This document shows positions 40,841-49,102 of a stretch of DNA of 64,000 bases, in pieces. Position 1 is the first letter of the stretch. Each line of letters begins with the position of its first letter. The translations under genes and the position numbers were made by a program. Source of the DNA: CAZAYY01 sp964489525 (lineage in GTDB: Bacteria > Chloroflexota > Anaerolineae > Anaerolineales > JABWBV01). The stretch lies in the NCBI GenBank assembly GCA_964489525.1, contig CAZAYY010000014.1, positions 1 to 64,000 of the forward strand, written 5' to 3'. The notes beneath the pieces are model-generated. The model was not told the origin of the DNA, made no database searches, and saw only the letters and a list, made by a program, of their open reading frames with translations.

Positions 40841-40871
40841 TCCCCCCATTTTGCCTGTCAAAATGGGGGGA
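40841..40871. repeat. 13-bp perfect hairpin before the ABC exporter end
   Basis: TCCCCCCATTTTG (40841-40853) pairs with CAAAATGGGGGGA (40859-40871). It is related to the hairpin at 31911-31952. Lying 23 bases beyond the exporter stop (40894), it may act as its terminator. Confidence 0.7.
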
Positions 40872-40893
40872 CCCGGCGCAGCCGGAGGGGGGT

Positions 40894-42948
40894 CTAAGCC
40901 GCGGCCAGGCCTTCAACGGGCAGGGCGCCGTCAGCGCCGGGGTTTTCCCCGGGCTGCAGTTCCCGGCGGAACTGGCTGAGATACAGGTCGTAGTAAAAGC
41001 CCTTCTGAGCGAGCAGCTCATCATGCGTACCGCGCTCCACAATTTCACCTTTGTCCATCACCAACACCTGGTTGGCATTGCGGATGGTGCTCAGGCGGTG
41101 GGCGATCACAAAACTCGTACGGCCTTTCAGCAGCTTTTCGAGGGCTTTTTGAATCAGGCGCTCGGTGCGGGTGTCCACGCTGGAGGTGGCTTCGTCCAGG
41201 ATCAGAATGCGGGGGTTGGACAGGGCCGCCCGGGCAATGGAGAGCAGCTGGCGCTGGCCCTGCGAAAGACCGCTGCCGCGTTCTCCCAGGATGGTTTCGT
41301 ATTTTTGGGGAAGCCGCTCAATGAAAGTGTCGGCGTGTGCCAGCCGGGCGGCTTCGTACACCTCTTCGTCTGTCGCGCCGGGCCGCCCAAAGCGGATATT
41401 TTCCATCACCGAAGCGCTGAACAGGAAGGTGTCTTGCAGCACAATCCCCATTTGTTTGCGCAGGCTTTCTTTGGTCACCGTGCGCACATCCACCCCATCA
41501 ATTGTCACCGCGCCGCCCGTAACATCGTAGAAGCGCGGAATCAGGTTGATGATGGTGGTTTTGCCTGCCCCGGTTGGGCCGACTATGGCAATCATTTGCC
41601 CGGGTTCCGCGGCGAAATTCACGCCTTTGAGCACGGGCTGTCCCTGGACGTATTCGGCGGTGACATTGTCGAAGGTCACCTGCCCGGTAATAGCCGGCAT
41701 TTCCACGGCATTCGGGGTATCTTGCACACTGGGAACGACATCCAGCAGGCTGAAAATCCGTTCTGCACCGGCCACAGCGCTCTGGATGTTCGTCCACAGC
41801 ACCGCAATTTGCTGGATGGGTTGGTTAAAGCGCTGGACATAGCCCAGGAACGTGATCACCAGGCCCAGCGATACAGCCGTACCAAAAACGGATTGGTCGC
41901 TGAGCAGCGCCCAACCCCCCACCATGGTAACCACCGCCAGGGCAACGTAGCCGAGCGCTTCCAGGGTGGGTGCCAGGGCGCTGGTGAAGGTTACGGCGCG
42001 AATGTTGGCATCCCGGTTGGCAGCGTTGGATTTGCGGAACTGCTCGATGTTTTCCTCGGCCCGGTTGAAGGCCTGCACCTCGCGCACGGCGGCGATGCTC
42101 TCTTGCAGTTCGGCGTTGACATTTCCCATTTCTTTGCGCGACTGGCGGAAGGCCTTGCGCGCCTGGCCCGAAAACCAGATGGTGGCAAAGGCCATCAGCG
42201 GCACCACAATCATGCTCAGCAGCGCAAACGCCACCGAGCGGGTGAGCATGTTGTACGCAATCCAGACCAGCAGCAGAGCGCCGCCAATCACCTGCACCAG
42301 GGCAAAGTTGATTGCCTGGGCAATGGTTTCGGTGTCGTTGGTAATGCGGCTCATCAAGTCGCCGGCTTCGTGTTCGCCGTAATAGCTCATCGGCAGGCGG
42401 TGCAGGTGTTCAAACACAGCGGTGCGCAGGCTGCGCAGCACATGCTGCCCGGCCCAGGTCATGGCAAAAAAGGTGGCGCCAGTCAGCAGGGCGCCGGTGA
42501 CATACAAAACCACGATGATCAGCACCAACCGTCCCAACCCGGCAATTCTTTCTGCATCCGTCATTGAATCGGTTGGGGGTTCAAACCCACCCGCAAGAAA
42601 CGCCGAGCGGATCAATTGCTGGGTCAGCCGTTCGGGTTCAACATCGTTTGCCAGCCAGCAGTTGGCCTGAGTTGTGGAAGCGCTCAGTTCATCGCCTGCG
42701 GCTCCGGCAAAGGCAGCAAACCCGCCTGTGTTTGCCCCGGTGGGCACCAGGTAGCAGTCCACCAGCAGCCCGTTGAGTTCGGGTGTGGTCACCTGTGCCC
42801 AGGTGGAGATCACCACGAACACAGCCGCCAATGCCAGCATCGGCCACCACGGGCCAAAAAATCGCCCCAGGCGGGCCAGCGTAACGCTCACGTTTTTGGG
42901 TTTACTGGTTTCCTGGGAAAAGAGATTGTGAGGTCCACCGCGCATCAT
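40894..42948 (-). CDS. ABC exporter half-transporter, catalytic-site subunit (TM288-like)
   Basis: A 684-residue fused permease-ATPase. After TM1 (about residues 34-53) there is an unusual ~70-residue extracytoplasmic insertion with two cysteines (LVDCYLVPTGANTGG ... STTQANCWLAND) before TM2. The NBD has Walker A VGPTGAGKTTI, signature LSQGQRQLLSIARAAL, Walker B ILILDEATSSVD with the catalytic Glu, and H-loop IAHRLSTI. The Q in LSQGQ is the non-canonical signature seen in heterodimeric exporters such as TM287/288. The start lies 5 bases after the partner stop, with AAGGAG overlapping that stop. It probably exports a drug or lipid-like compound. Confidence 0.94.
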   Translation of the reverse strand: MMRGGPHNLFSQETSKPKNVSVTLARLGRFFGPWWPMLALAAVFVVISTWAQVTTPELNGLLVDCYLVPTGANTGGFAAFAGAAGDELSASTTQANCWLANDVEPERLTQQLIRSAFLAGGFEPPTDSMTDAERIAGLGRLVLIIVVLYVTGALLTGATFFAMTWAGQHVLRSLRTAVFEHLHRLPMSYYGEHEAGDLMSRITNDTETIAQAINFALVQVIGGALLLVWIAYNMLTRSVAFALLSMIVVPLMAFATIWFSGQARKAFRQSRKEMGNVNAELQESIAAVREVQAFNRAEENIEQFRKSNAANRDANIRAVTFTSALAPTLEALGYVALAVVTMVGGWALLSDQSVFGTAVSLGLVITFLGYVQRFNQPIQQIAVLWTNIQSAVAGAERIFSLLDVVPSVQDTPNAVEMPAITGQVTFDNVTAEYVQGQPVLKGVNFAAEPGQMIAIVGPTGAGKTTIINLIPRFYDVTGGAVTIDGVDVRTVTKESLRKQMGIVLQDTFLFSASVMENIRFGRPGATDEEVYEAARLAHADTFIERLPQKYETILGERGSGLSQGQRQLLSIARAALSNPRILILDEATSSVDTRTERLIQKALEKLLKGRTSFVIAHRLSTIRNANQVLVMDKGEIVERGTHDELLAQKGFYYDLYLSQFRRELQPGENPGADGALPVEGLAAA

Positions 42949-42953
42949 AATGA

Positions 42954-44906
42954 TCAGCTCCTTATCTCGGCTTTTTCTTCGCCAATCAATTGAGAATTGT
43001 AAATTTCTGCGTATATTTCGCTTTCTTCCATCAGTTCTTCGTGCTGGCCGCGGGCAACGACCTGGCCTTTGTCCAACACCAGAATCTGGTCGGCATTAAT
43101 CACCGTACTGATGCGTTGGGCAATCACAAAGCTGGTGCGGCCTTTCATTAATTCATCCAATGCTTTCTGGATGATGGCCTCGGTGTTCAGGTCCACGCTG
43201 GACGTAGAATCGTCCAGGATGAGAATGCGTGGGTTGAGGAGCAGCGCCCGGGCAATGGCCACCCGCTGCTTCTGCCCGCCGCTCAACGTCTGGCCGCGTT
43301 CACCCACCAGGGTGTCGTAGCCATTGGGGAAAGACAGGATAAAGTCGTGGGCTGCGGCGGCTTTGGCAGCAGCCATCACTTCTTCCAGCGTCGCTTCGGG
43401 CTTGCCGAAAGCGATGTTGTCGCGGATGGTGCCCGCGAAAAGGGTAGTTTCTTGCAGCACAATGCCAATTTGCGAGCGCAGGCTGTCGAGGGTCACCTTG
43501 CGTACATCGTGTCCATCAATGGTAATCTGCCCTTCGGTGGGGTCATAAAAGCGGGGCAGCAGGTTGATGATGCTGGTTTTGCCCGAGCCGGTTGCTCCCA
43601 GCAGGGCGATGGTTTGCCCGGGTTTGGCTTCAAAACTGACGTTTTTCAAAACCGGGTCTGAGCCGCCAAAATAGCGGAAGGTGACATCTTCGAAGCGGAC
43701 ATGGCCCTGCACCGGGGGCAGGGTGGTCGCATCCGGGCTGTCCGTGACATCGCTCTTGGCGTCCAAAATTTCAAAGATGCGGTTAGCCGAAGCAGCAGCC
43801 TGCCCAAACTGGGTGATGATAAAGCCAAACTGGGCGATGGGGAAGAACAGGTAGAGCAGGTACAGGCTGAACTCCTGCCATTCGCCCAGGGTGAGCGTGC
43901 CGCGAATGATTTGCTGGCCGCCGGCATACAGGGTTGTGGCCTGCCCCAGGTTGGCAATCAGGAACACGAACGGAAACAGGAAGGTAAACAGCCGCGCTAC
44001 GGTGATTTGTTGGTTCATCAGGTCATCTGCTGCCCCGTTGAACTTGACCTGTTCACTTTTTTCCCGGGTGAAGGATTTAACCACTTTCATGCCAGCCAGG
44101 TTTTCTTGCAGGATGGTGTTGAGCGTGGAGATTTTTTGCTGCACCTTGACAAACAGCGGCTGGCTGACTTTCCCAAAGGTCATGAACAAAATCAGGGCTA
44201 CCGGTAAAATCCACAGCGTCACCACAGCAAGGCGGGCGTTGGTGGTGAAGATGATCACCAGGGTGCCTGTCAGCAGCAGCAAAGCCCCAACCAGCTGCAG
44301 CAAGCCCTGGCCAATGAACAGGCGCACTTTTTCGACATCGTCGGTAGCTCGAATCATCAGTTGGCCGGTCTGGTTCTGGTCGTGGTATGAAAAAGACAGG
44401 CGCTGAATTTTGGCGAACAGGTCGTTGCGCAAATCAAAGGCGATGCTTTGCGAGTTGCGCTCTGCCCAGTAGGCCTGCAGAAAAGCAAACAGGCCGCGCA
44501 GCGCAGCAAATATCACAATCGCCACACCAGCGGTCACCAATGCGGTGGGTGCGCCTTCCTTTTGCTCGGTAAGGTGGCTCATCAACCCTGCGTAATCGGT
44601 TCCGGTTGGCAGTTTTAGAAACTCCAAAATTTGGGGCAGGGCCTGGCTGACAAAGGCTTCGGGAATGCCGCCAAGCCTTTCGATCAGCAGCTTGGCCACC
44701 ACGCCGTTGGTGACGGCATCAATCACATTGCGCACCATGCGGGGCACAGCAAGCTGGGAAAGAATGGCGACAATCAAAAACAGGTATGGCAAAGCGGCCT
44801 GCTGCCTGTAGTGGGTGAGGTATCTTAAGGCGCGCCAGATGGCATTCGGGTTGACAGCGCCGGGCCCTCGCCCTTGTTTTTTTGCGGGTTTTGACTTGTT
44901 TTCCAC
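42954..44906 (-). CDS. ABC exporter half-transporter, degenerate-site subunit (TM287-like)
   Basis: A 650-residue permease-ATPase. Walker A is LGATGSGKTSI and the signature LSGGQKQRVAIARALL, but Walker B reads ILILDDSTSSVD (Asp in place of catalytic Glu) and the H-loop is IAQRISTV (Gln for His). This is exactly the degenerate site of heterodimeric exporters, which pairs with the LSQGQ signature of the partner at 40894. A loop of ~60 residues (LLIERLGGIPEAFVSQALPQ onward) lies between TM1 and TM2, matching an insertion in the partner. I chose GTG at 44906 because GAAAGGAATCCC precedes it; an ATG at 44981 would overlap the marR gene by 32 bases. Confidence 0.92.
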   Translation of the reverse strand: MENKSKPAKKQGRGPGAVNPNAIWRALRYLTHYRQQAALPYLFLIVAILSQLAVPRMVRNVIDAVTNGVVAKLLIERLGGIPEAFVSQALPQILEFLKLPTGTDYAGLMSHLTEQKEGAPTALVTAGVAIVIFAALRGLFAFLQAYWAERNSQSIAFDLRNDLFAKIQRLSFSYHDQNQTGQLMIRATDDVEKVRLFIGQGLLQLVGALLLLTGTLVIIFTTNARLAVVTLWILPVALILFMTFGKVSQPLFVKVQQKISTLNTILQENLAGMKVVKSFTREKSEQVKFNGAADDLMNQQITVARLFTFLFPFVFLIANLGQATTLYAGGQQIIRGTLTLGEWQEFSLYLLYLFFPIAQFGFIITQFGQAAASANRIFEILDAKSDVTDSPDATTLPPVQGHVRFEDVTFRYFGGSDPVLKNVSFEAKPGQTIALLGATGSGKTSIINLLPRFYDPTEGQITIDGHDVRKVTLDSLRSQIGIVLQETTLFAGTIRDNIAFGKPEATLEEVMAAAKAAAAHDFILSFPNGYDTLVGERGQTLSGGQKQRVAIARALLLNPRILILDDSTSSVDLNTEAIIQKALDELMKGRTSFVIAQRISTVINADQILVLDKGQVVARGQHEELMEESEIYAEIYNSQLIGEEKAEIRS

Positions 44907-44949
44907 TGGGATTCCTTTCTTAAAGTTTTCAGGGTGCGAATTAATTTCT

Positions 44950-45399
44950 TTAAATTTCCTGGTCAAGTTTACGGGCTGCATCGGTCAGCATGACCAATGC
45001 ATCTGCAATCATTTCTTGCTGTGAGTCCGACAGGTTGCGGGTCAGGTCTTCCATCCAGCGCCGCCGGGCTGCGATGCCCTGCTGTACCAGTTCCTGCCCG
45101 GCAGGGGAGAGCCGCAGCTGTTTCGCCCTCCGGTCTTGCGGGTCTTCTGTACGCTCCAGCAGGTTCATCTGCACCAACCTGTCTGCCATCTGGCTGGCGG
45201 CAGCGTTCGAGATGCCCAGATGGTCACCAATGTCCGACACGCCGCAGTGCCCCCCGTAGTGCAGCCGCATCAATGCGTTGATTTGGGTGGGTGACAACCC
45301 CGAATCACCCATGAACTTGCGAAAATCGCGCACCGAACGATGCATGAACACCTCGGCCCAGTCATGGATGACTTTTGAAAAACGTTTGCTATTTGGCAT
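44950..45399 (-). CDS. MarR-family transcriptional regulator of the exporter
   Basis: A 149-residue winged-helix regulator. Dimerisation helices flank the DNA-binding core LSPTQINALMRLHYGGHCGV then SDIGDHLGISNAAASQMADR, with the wing DPQDRRAKQLRLSPAG. It is the first gene of marR-ABC-ABC, the classic arrangement in which MarR represses an exporter and itself and is released by the exported compound. A strong promoter lies just upstream. The ligand is unknown. Confidence 0.94.
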   Translation of the reverse strand: MPNSKRFSKVIHDWAEVFMHRSVRDFRKFMGDSGLSPTQINALMRLHYGGHCGVSDIGDHLGISNAAASQMADRLVQMNLLERTEDPQDRRAKQLRLSPAGQELVQQGIAARRRWMEDLTRNLSDSQQEMIADALVMLTDAARKLDQEI

Positions 45400-45431
45400 A
45401 GTTAATTCCTTGTATTAGTTAAGCACGCTAA

Positions 45432-45460
45432 ATATTATCTTCCACTTAATCAAAAGTCAA
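45432..45460 (-). promoter_or_regulatory. Consensus sigma-70-type promoter for marR-ABC operon
   Basis: On the minus strand TTGACT (45460-45455) and TAATAT (45437-45432) are separated by exactly 17 bases. It is the best match to a housekeeping promoter that I found in the window. AT-rich sequence between -10 and the marR start (TTAACTAATACAAGGAATTAA) is an imperfect inverted repeat and may be the MarR operator (inference). Confidence 0.75.
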
Positions 45461-45524
45461 TAGGCTGGCTACCATTCCCACAGGAGTTTCTTTAAGTCAG
45501 AAACTCCTGTGATCGTTCAGGTCC

Positions 45525-45785
45525 CCACCCCCTAAATCCCCCGCCCCAGGCCTGGGGCGGGGGACTTTAAGACGATTTTGGGGGTAGCACAGGCTGGCTT
45601 CGCTGCCTGCGCTACCCCCAACCCCCGTCGTTTACAAAGATCACCCAAAAGAAATGGGCACAGTCAACTCCTTAGCGGGTTCCCCAACAGGCCGGTGAGC
45701 AAACGGGTAGGCCTCGCCGCCCGCATGCTCACCAATAATCTCTTAAAAAATCCCCCGCCCAGGGGCGGGGGATTTCGGGGGTGGA
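45525..45785. repeat. GC-hairpin repeats in the marR/APH gap
   Basis: CCCCGCCCCAGGCCTGGGGC then GGGGG around 45538-45566, a GTAGCAC...GTGC-like hairpin around 45584-45615, and CCCCCGCCCAGGGGCGGGGG around 45753-45773 belong to the GC-hairpin family seen near 82, 1628, 14778, 17449 and 32000. No gene is evident between 45461 and 45899. TATAAT at 45849-45854 may serve the APH-like gene. Confidence 0.65.
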
Positions 45786-45899
45786 GTGTTAAACCCCAGG
45801 GCTTTCTGAATTGCTAAACTTCAGAAAGCCCGCCGCCCCAACTTCTGGTATAATCGCCCGGTTGCCTGGCGCAGGCAAAACCTTGATCATAAAAAAGCA

Positions 45900-47288
45900 A
45901 TGACCGAACCACTCTGGCAAACCCACATCTACGGCCTGCTGCAGAACCCTGCCAACGGCGAAATTCTGCTGCTGCCCACCCCCGAAGGGGCGGTTTTGCC
46001 GCGGGCCACTGCCAACAAACCGGTCTGGCGAGCAGATACCCAATCCGTAGGCGCAGTGCTAAAAACTGTGATGCCAGTTGCCTTTCATGTGCTGCGCTAT
46101 ATGGCTTTTCACCGCGATCCCCAAAATCGCCGCATTGCCCTGGCTTACCTGCTCGAACCCGCAAGCACTGCCGGGCTTCCCGCTGGCGTTTGGGTCTCCC
46201 CCGAAGAAATCACCCGGCAGGAACTGCTGCCCAACAATCTGCTCCCTGCCTTCGACGCCTGGCGCGATGAGCAGCGGCTGGGCACAGCCCCCCTGCAGCG
46301 CCCGCCCTGGGTCCAGCCGGGCTGGCTGGCGGGTGCGCTCGACTGGGCTGCCTCAACCCTGGCAGAGGCTGGTTTTGGGCCTATCCAGGCGTATGAAACC
46401 ATCAAAAGCTGGGGCATTTCGTTCGTGCTCAAGGTTCTGGCTGGGGCAGGTTCAGAACCCGAGACGTTTTACTTCAAAGCCTCCCGTCCACTTCCCCTGT
46501 TTGCCGAAGAAGGCACAGTCACCCAAGCCCTGGCCGGGCTGTTTCCCGAATATGTGGCCCCGCCGCTTGCCGTTGACCGTGCCCGGCGCTGGATGTTGGT
46601 TACCCGCCAGGGCGAATCCTTGCCCTGGTCACCCCCGGTGGAACTGCACGAGGCGATTTATGCCACCCTGGCCAGGCTGCAAATTGCCTCCATTCCCCAC
46701 CTCGACGCGCTGCAAAAAGCGGGCTGCCTCGACCGGCGTTTGCCTCTTCTGAGCGCCCAGCTTCCCGGCATTTTGGTGGATGAAGTCATCCTGACCCGTC
46801 TGACTGCAGACGAGCGCCAACAGCTTCTGGCTGCACTGCCCAGGTTCCTGGAATGTATCGAAAACCTGGATGCGTTGGATCTGCCCGATACCCTGATTCA
46901 TGGCGATTTTCACACTGGCAACATTGCCGACCGCAATGGGCAGCATTTGATTTTTGATTGGTCCGATGCTTCTTACGGCCATCCCTTCATGGACTTACTC
47001 ACCCTCGGCGACCAGACCAACCAGGCCAAACGAACCCGGGTTCAGAACGCTTACCTGGCACCCTGGCAGGCGATTGCCTCAGAAGAAACCTTGCTGGCTG
47101 CCTACGACCTCGCCCAGGTTGTCTACCCGCTCTATCATGCCGCCAGCTACCAGGCCATTTTGCACAACCTTGAGCCCGCCGCCCGTACCGAGCTGGATAT
47201 TGTGCCGGAACTGCTGCGCCTGGCACTGCAAAACCTGCAGGAATACGATCGCAAACTGGCGCTGCCTTCTGTTGAGCCTGCGGCCTGA
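45900..47288 (+). CDS. APH-fold phosphotransferase-like protein with NUDIX-like N-terminus
   Basis: A 462-residue protein. The C-terminal ~300 residues are an aminoglycoside phosphotransferase/choline kinase fold with the catalytic loop DTLIHGDFHTGNIADRN and metal motif LIFDWSDASYGHPFMDLLTL. The N-terminal ~115 residues (WQTHIYGLLQNPANGEILLL, VWVSPEEITRQELLP) look like a NUDIX scaffold but I see no GX5EX7REUXEEXGU box, so that part is probably non-catalytic. The substrate is unknown; many such genes are not antibiotic-resistance genes. It is monocistronic, divergent from marR. Confidence 0.88.
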   Translation: MTEPLWQTHIYGLLQNPANGEILLLPTPEGAVLPRATANKPVWRADTQSVGAVLKTVMPVAFHVLRYMAFHRDPQNRRIALAYLLEPASTAGLPAGVWVSPEEITRQELLPNNLLPAFDAWRDEQRLGTAPLQRPPWVQPGWLAGALDWAASTLAEAGFGPIQAYETIKSWGISFVLKVLAGAGSEPETFYFKASRPLPLFAEEGTVTQALAGLFPEYVAPPLAVDRARRWMLVTRQGESLPWSPPVELHEAIYATLARLQIASIPHLDALQKAGCLDRRLPLLSAQLPGILVDEVILTRLTADERQQLLAALPRFLECIENLDALDLPDTLIHGDFHTGNIADRNGQHLIFDWSDASYGHPFMDLLTLGDQTNQAKRTRVQNAYLAPWQAIASEETLLAAYDLAQVVYPLYHAASYQAILHNLEPAARTELDIVPELLRLALQNLQEYDRKLALPSVEPAA

Positions 47289-47406
47289 ACCTGGCAGCGT
47301 TCCGCCTATGTTTCCCCAAGCGTTAAGTAAATAGCTGCGCCATGATCGGGCGCGGCTTCGGCCCAGATGCTCCCATTGTGGGGGTAGAGGATGGGCTGGC
47401 TGCTTT

Positions 47407-48093
47407 TTACGTTTTAACCAGCTCCAGCAGCCCGGGCAGGCTGCGAATTTCGTAGGTGATAGGCATATCCTCCGGGCGAGGTTCCCCTTGTGGGTTGAAC
47501 CAGCAGGTATCAATCCCGTATTGGATTCCCCCCCGGATGTCTGAGGTCAGGCTGTCGCCCACCATCAGTACCTTGGTTTTGGCAGGGTTTCCGACCATGG
47601 CGAAAGCCGCGTCAAAAATCGCTGCAGCAGGTTTGGCCGCCCCCACTTCCTGGGATATCACCAGGGCGCTGATGAAAGGTTCGATAGGCGAGCCCGCCAG
47701 CCGCGCCCGCTGCACTTTGCTCAGCCCGTTGGTAAGCACCAGCATTTTGCAGGCCGGGTGGAGGGCAGCCAGGGTTTCGAATGCCCCTTCGATTAAGAAG
47801 CTGCATTTTCCCAGGTTCTCCAGGTACTGCTCGCTGAATGCTTCTACGGGCAGTTGAAGGCCATAAAGGGAGAACAGGTCTGCAAAGCGTTTGTGCTGCA
47901 GTTCCCCGGGAGTGATGTTCCCTTTTTCCAACTGCTGCCACAGAGCGGCGTTAATGTGTTGGTAGGCCGGGCGGTACTCCGGCAGGTAGGGAACCTTAAA
48001 TCCGGCAAAGGTCATTTCGAGCGCGCCTGCTTCGGCGCGGGCATAGTCAAACAGGGTGCCATCGGCATCGAGGAACAACCAGGTATAGCGCAT
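47407..48093 (-). CDS. HAD-family hydrolase, YjjG-like
   Basis: A 228-residue HAD phosphatase. Motif I is WLFLDADGTLFDYARAEAGA (nucleophile Asp9, acid/base Asp11), motif II LVLTNGLSKVQ, motif III around SQEVGAAKPAAAIFD and motif IV VLMVGDSLTSDIRGG. YjjG-type enzymes dephosphorylate pyrimidine nucleotides (family knowledge). It starts three bases after the stop of the MerB-like selenoprotein candidate, so the two are cotranscribed. No clear ribosome-binding site precedes the ATG, suggesting coupling. Confidence 0.93.
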   Translation of the reverse strand: MRYTWLFLDADGTLFDYARAEAGALEMTFAGFKVPYLPEYRPAYQHINAALWQQLEKGNITPGELQHKRFADLFSLYGLQLPVEAFSEQYLENLGKCSFLIEGAFETLAALHPACKMLVLTNGLSKVQRARLAGSPIEPFISALVISQEVGAAKPAAAIFDAAFAMVGNPAKTKVLMVGDSLTSDIRGGIQYGIDTCWFNPQGEPRPEDMPITYEIRSLPGLLELVKT

Positions 48094-48096
48094 TGG

Positions 48097-48789
48097 TTAT
48101 TTTTGCGGCGCGTCAGCCGGGGCGCTGCTTTCCCAGAAAGAGGAGGTCAGCGAGAAGGATTTAAAGATTTCTTGCACATCGGCAAGCGTTCGCCCGCGGT
48201 ATTCTGTGGAAAGCCGGTTGTGATACCAGGCTTTGGAAAGCTCCCAAATTTGGTCGGGCGTCATCGTTTCTCCCTGGCTATCCATGGCATGTTCTTTTTG
48301 CCAGGCTTGTAGTGCATCTTCCGACCGGAAGAACCGGATGGTCCCTCAGGTGAAAACCATGTCGTCATACCACTGTGAAAAGGGCACCTGGAAATGGATC
48401 ACCTCCCCGGCGCTGATTGCCTGCCCATCGCGCACCTTCAGGTGCAGGGGCTGCCCGTCATACGCACACGCCGCCCGGATATCGCCATTTTCCGCCTGGA
48501 GCGCAGCAATCACGCCGTACGAATCCCAGGCGCAGTTTGCCCAATAGGTCTTGCCACCCACATCCACCACAAAGCCGGTGTCTGGCAGGCCTGAAAAGGG
48601 GTTGGCAATGTGAACCTGGTAGGTGCCGGGGTCGAGAAAAAGCGCATGAAGTGCGTCCAGTTCTTCCAGGGCCTTTTTTACCTCCGGCAGGCTCAAGTCG
48701 AGGGCCAGGGCAATCTCATCCAGGCCGGGAGGTGTGGTGGTTTGGGCGATGTGATTATAAATAAAATGACGAACGTTCCAGATGTCCAT
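48097..48789 (-). CDS. MerB-like (alkylmercury lyase family) protein with in-frame UGA, probable selenoprotein
   Basis: One continuous frame of 230 residues if UGA at 48348-48346 is read as Sec148. Residues 1-55 are a winged-helix domain (LDEIALALDLSLPEVKKALE). The lyase core has TYWANCAWDSYGVIAAL with Cys86 and Asp89, matching MerB Cys96 and Asp99. The UGA follows YDDMVFT and is followed by GTIRFFRSEDALQAWQKEHA, the typical MerB C-terminal strand-helix. U148 is 62 residues after Cys86; MerB Cys159 is 63 after Cys96. The frame continues for 82 more codons (PDQIWELSKAWYHNRLSTEY) to TAA at 48097. Stopping at UGA would lose the catalytic position and the conserved helix. ATG 48789 follows AGGAGCCTACCC. 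A SECIS-like hairpin follows the UGA. The HAD gene starts three bases after the TAA. The substrate is unknown. Confidence 0.88.
48317..48348 (-). promoter_or_regulatory. Candidate bacterial SECIS element after UGA148
   Basis: In the mRNA the UGA (48348-48346) is followed after 19 bases by a GGUC loop closed by UCUUCC/GGAAGA (48332-48327 with 48322-48317), a perfect 6-bp stem. E. coli fdhF has a GGUC loop 18 bases after its UGA (recalled), so position and loop sequence match a SelB-binding element. An outer CAUC/GAUG pairing with a left-side bulge is possible. Confidence 0.75.
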
Positions 48790-49102
48790 GGGTAGGCTCC
48801 TGCATTCTGTGCCGCGGGTGGGATTGTGCAATTGTAGCATGAAACCAATCAAAAGACGGCGGAATAACGTTCCAGGCGGAAGAAAGGTTTCTCGGTCGCT
48901 TTGCTCCGTCGAAACGACCCATCAATACCGAAGCGAATGGGTTTAAAATAAGGGTATAGGAACTCACAAACCATGGGAACTTTTCCCGCGCTCCGAGCGT
49001 TATAAGGTATGATGAGGTTCATTGTATTCTTGGCGAACCTGGTAGGTGTTTCGCCGAAAGTGTTTTTAGAAAAAAGCGTGTTCAAAGCGGCGAAACCCTG
49101 GA
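48790..49102. other. Divergent intergenic region, lower GC
   Basis: A gap between the MerB-like gene (-) and the envelope operon (+). It holds a minus-strand TACAAT-like box at 48836-48831 that could drive the MerB-like gene. Base composition is clearly more AT-rich than the flanking genes. I found no convincing gene; the open frames here lack codon structure and ribosome-binding sites. Confidence 0.5.

Noticed and set aside
40560..40893. CRISPR-like array in the repeat-rich spacer
   Set aside because: There are only two 109-bp copies and scattered modules, not regularly spaced identical repeats with unique spacers, and no cas genes.
45900..47288. Aminoglycoside resistance gene
   Set aside because: Only the general APH fold is present; many family members act on other substrates and nothing here points to antibiotic resistance.
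48097..48285. Separate small protein of 62 residues downstream of the MerB-like gene
   Set aside because: It is the continuation of the MerB-like frame after the UGA; treating it as its own gene ignores the 20 in-frame codons before it that carry conserved lyase sequence.
48346..48348. UGA in the MerB-like gene as a simple pseudogene stop
   Set aside because: The frame stays open for 82 more codons with conserved sequence, the UGA is at a catalytic Cys position and a SECIS-like hairpin follows, so Sec is the better explanation.
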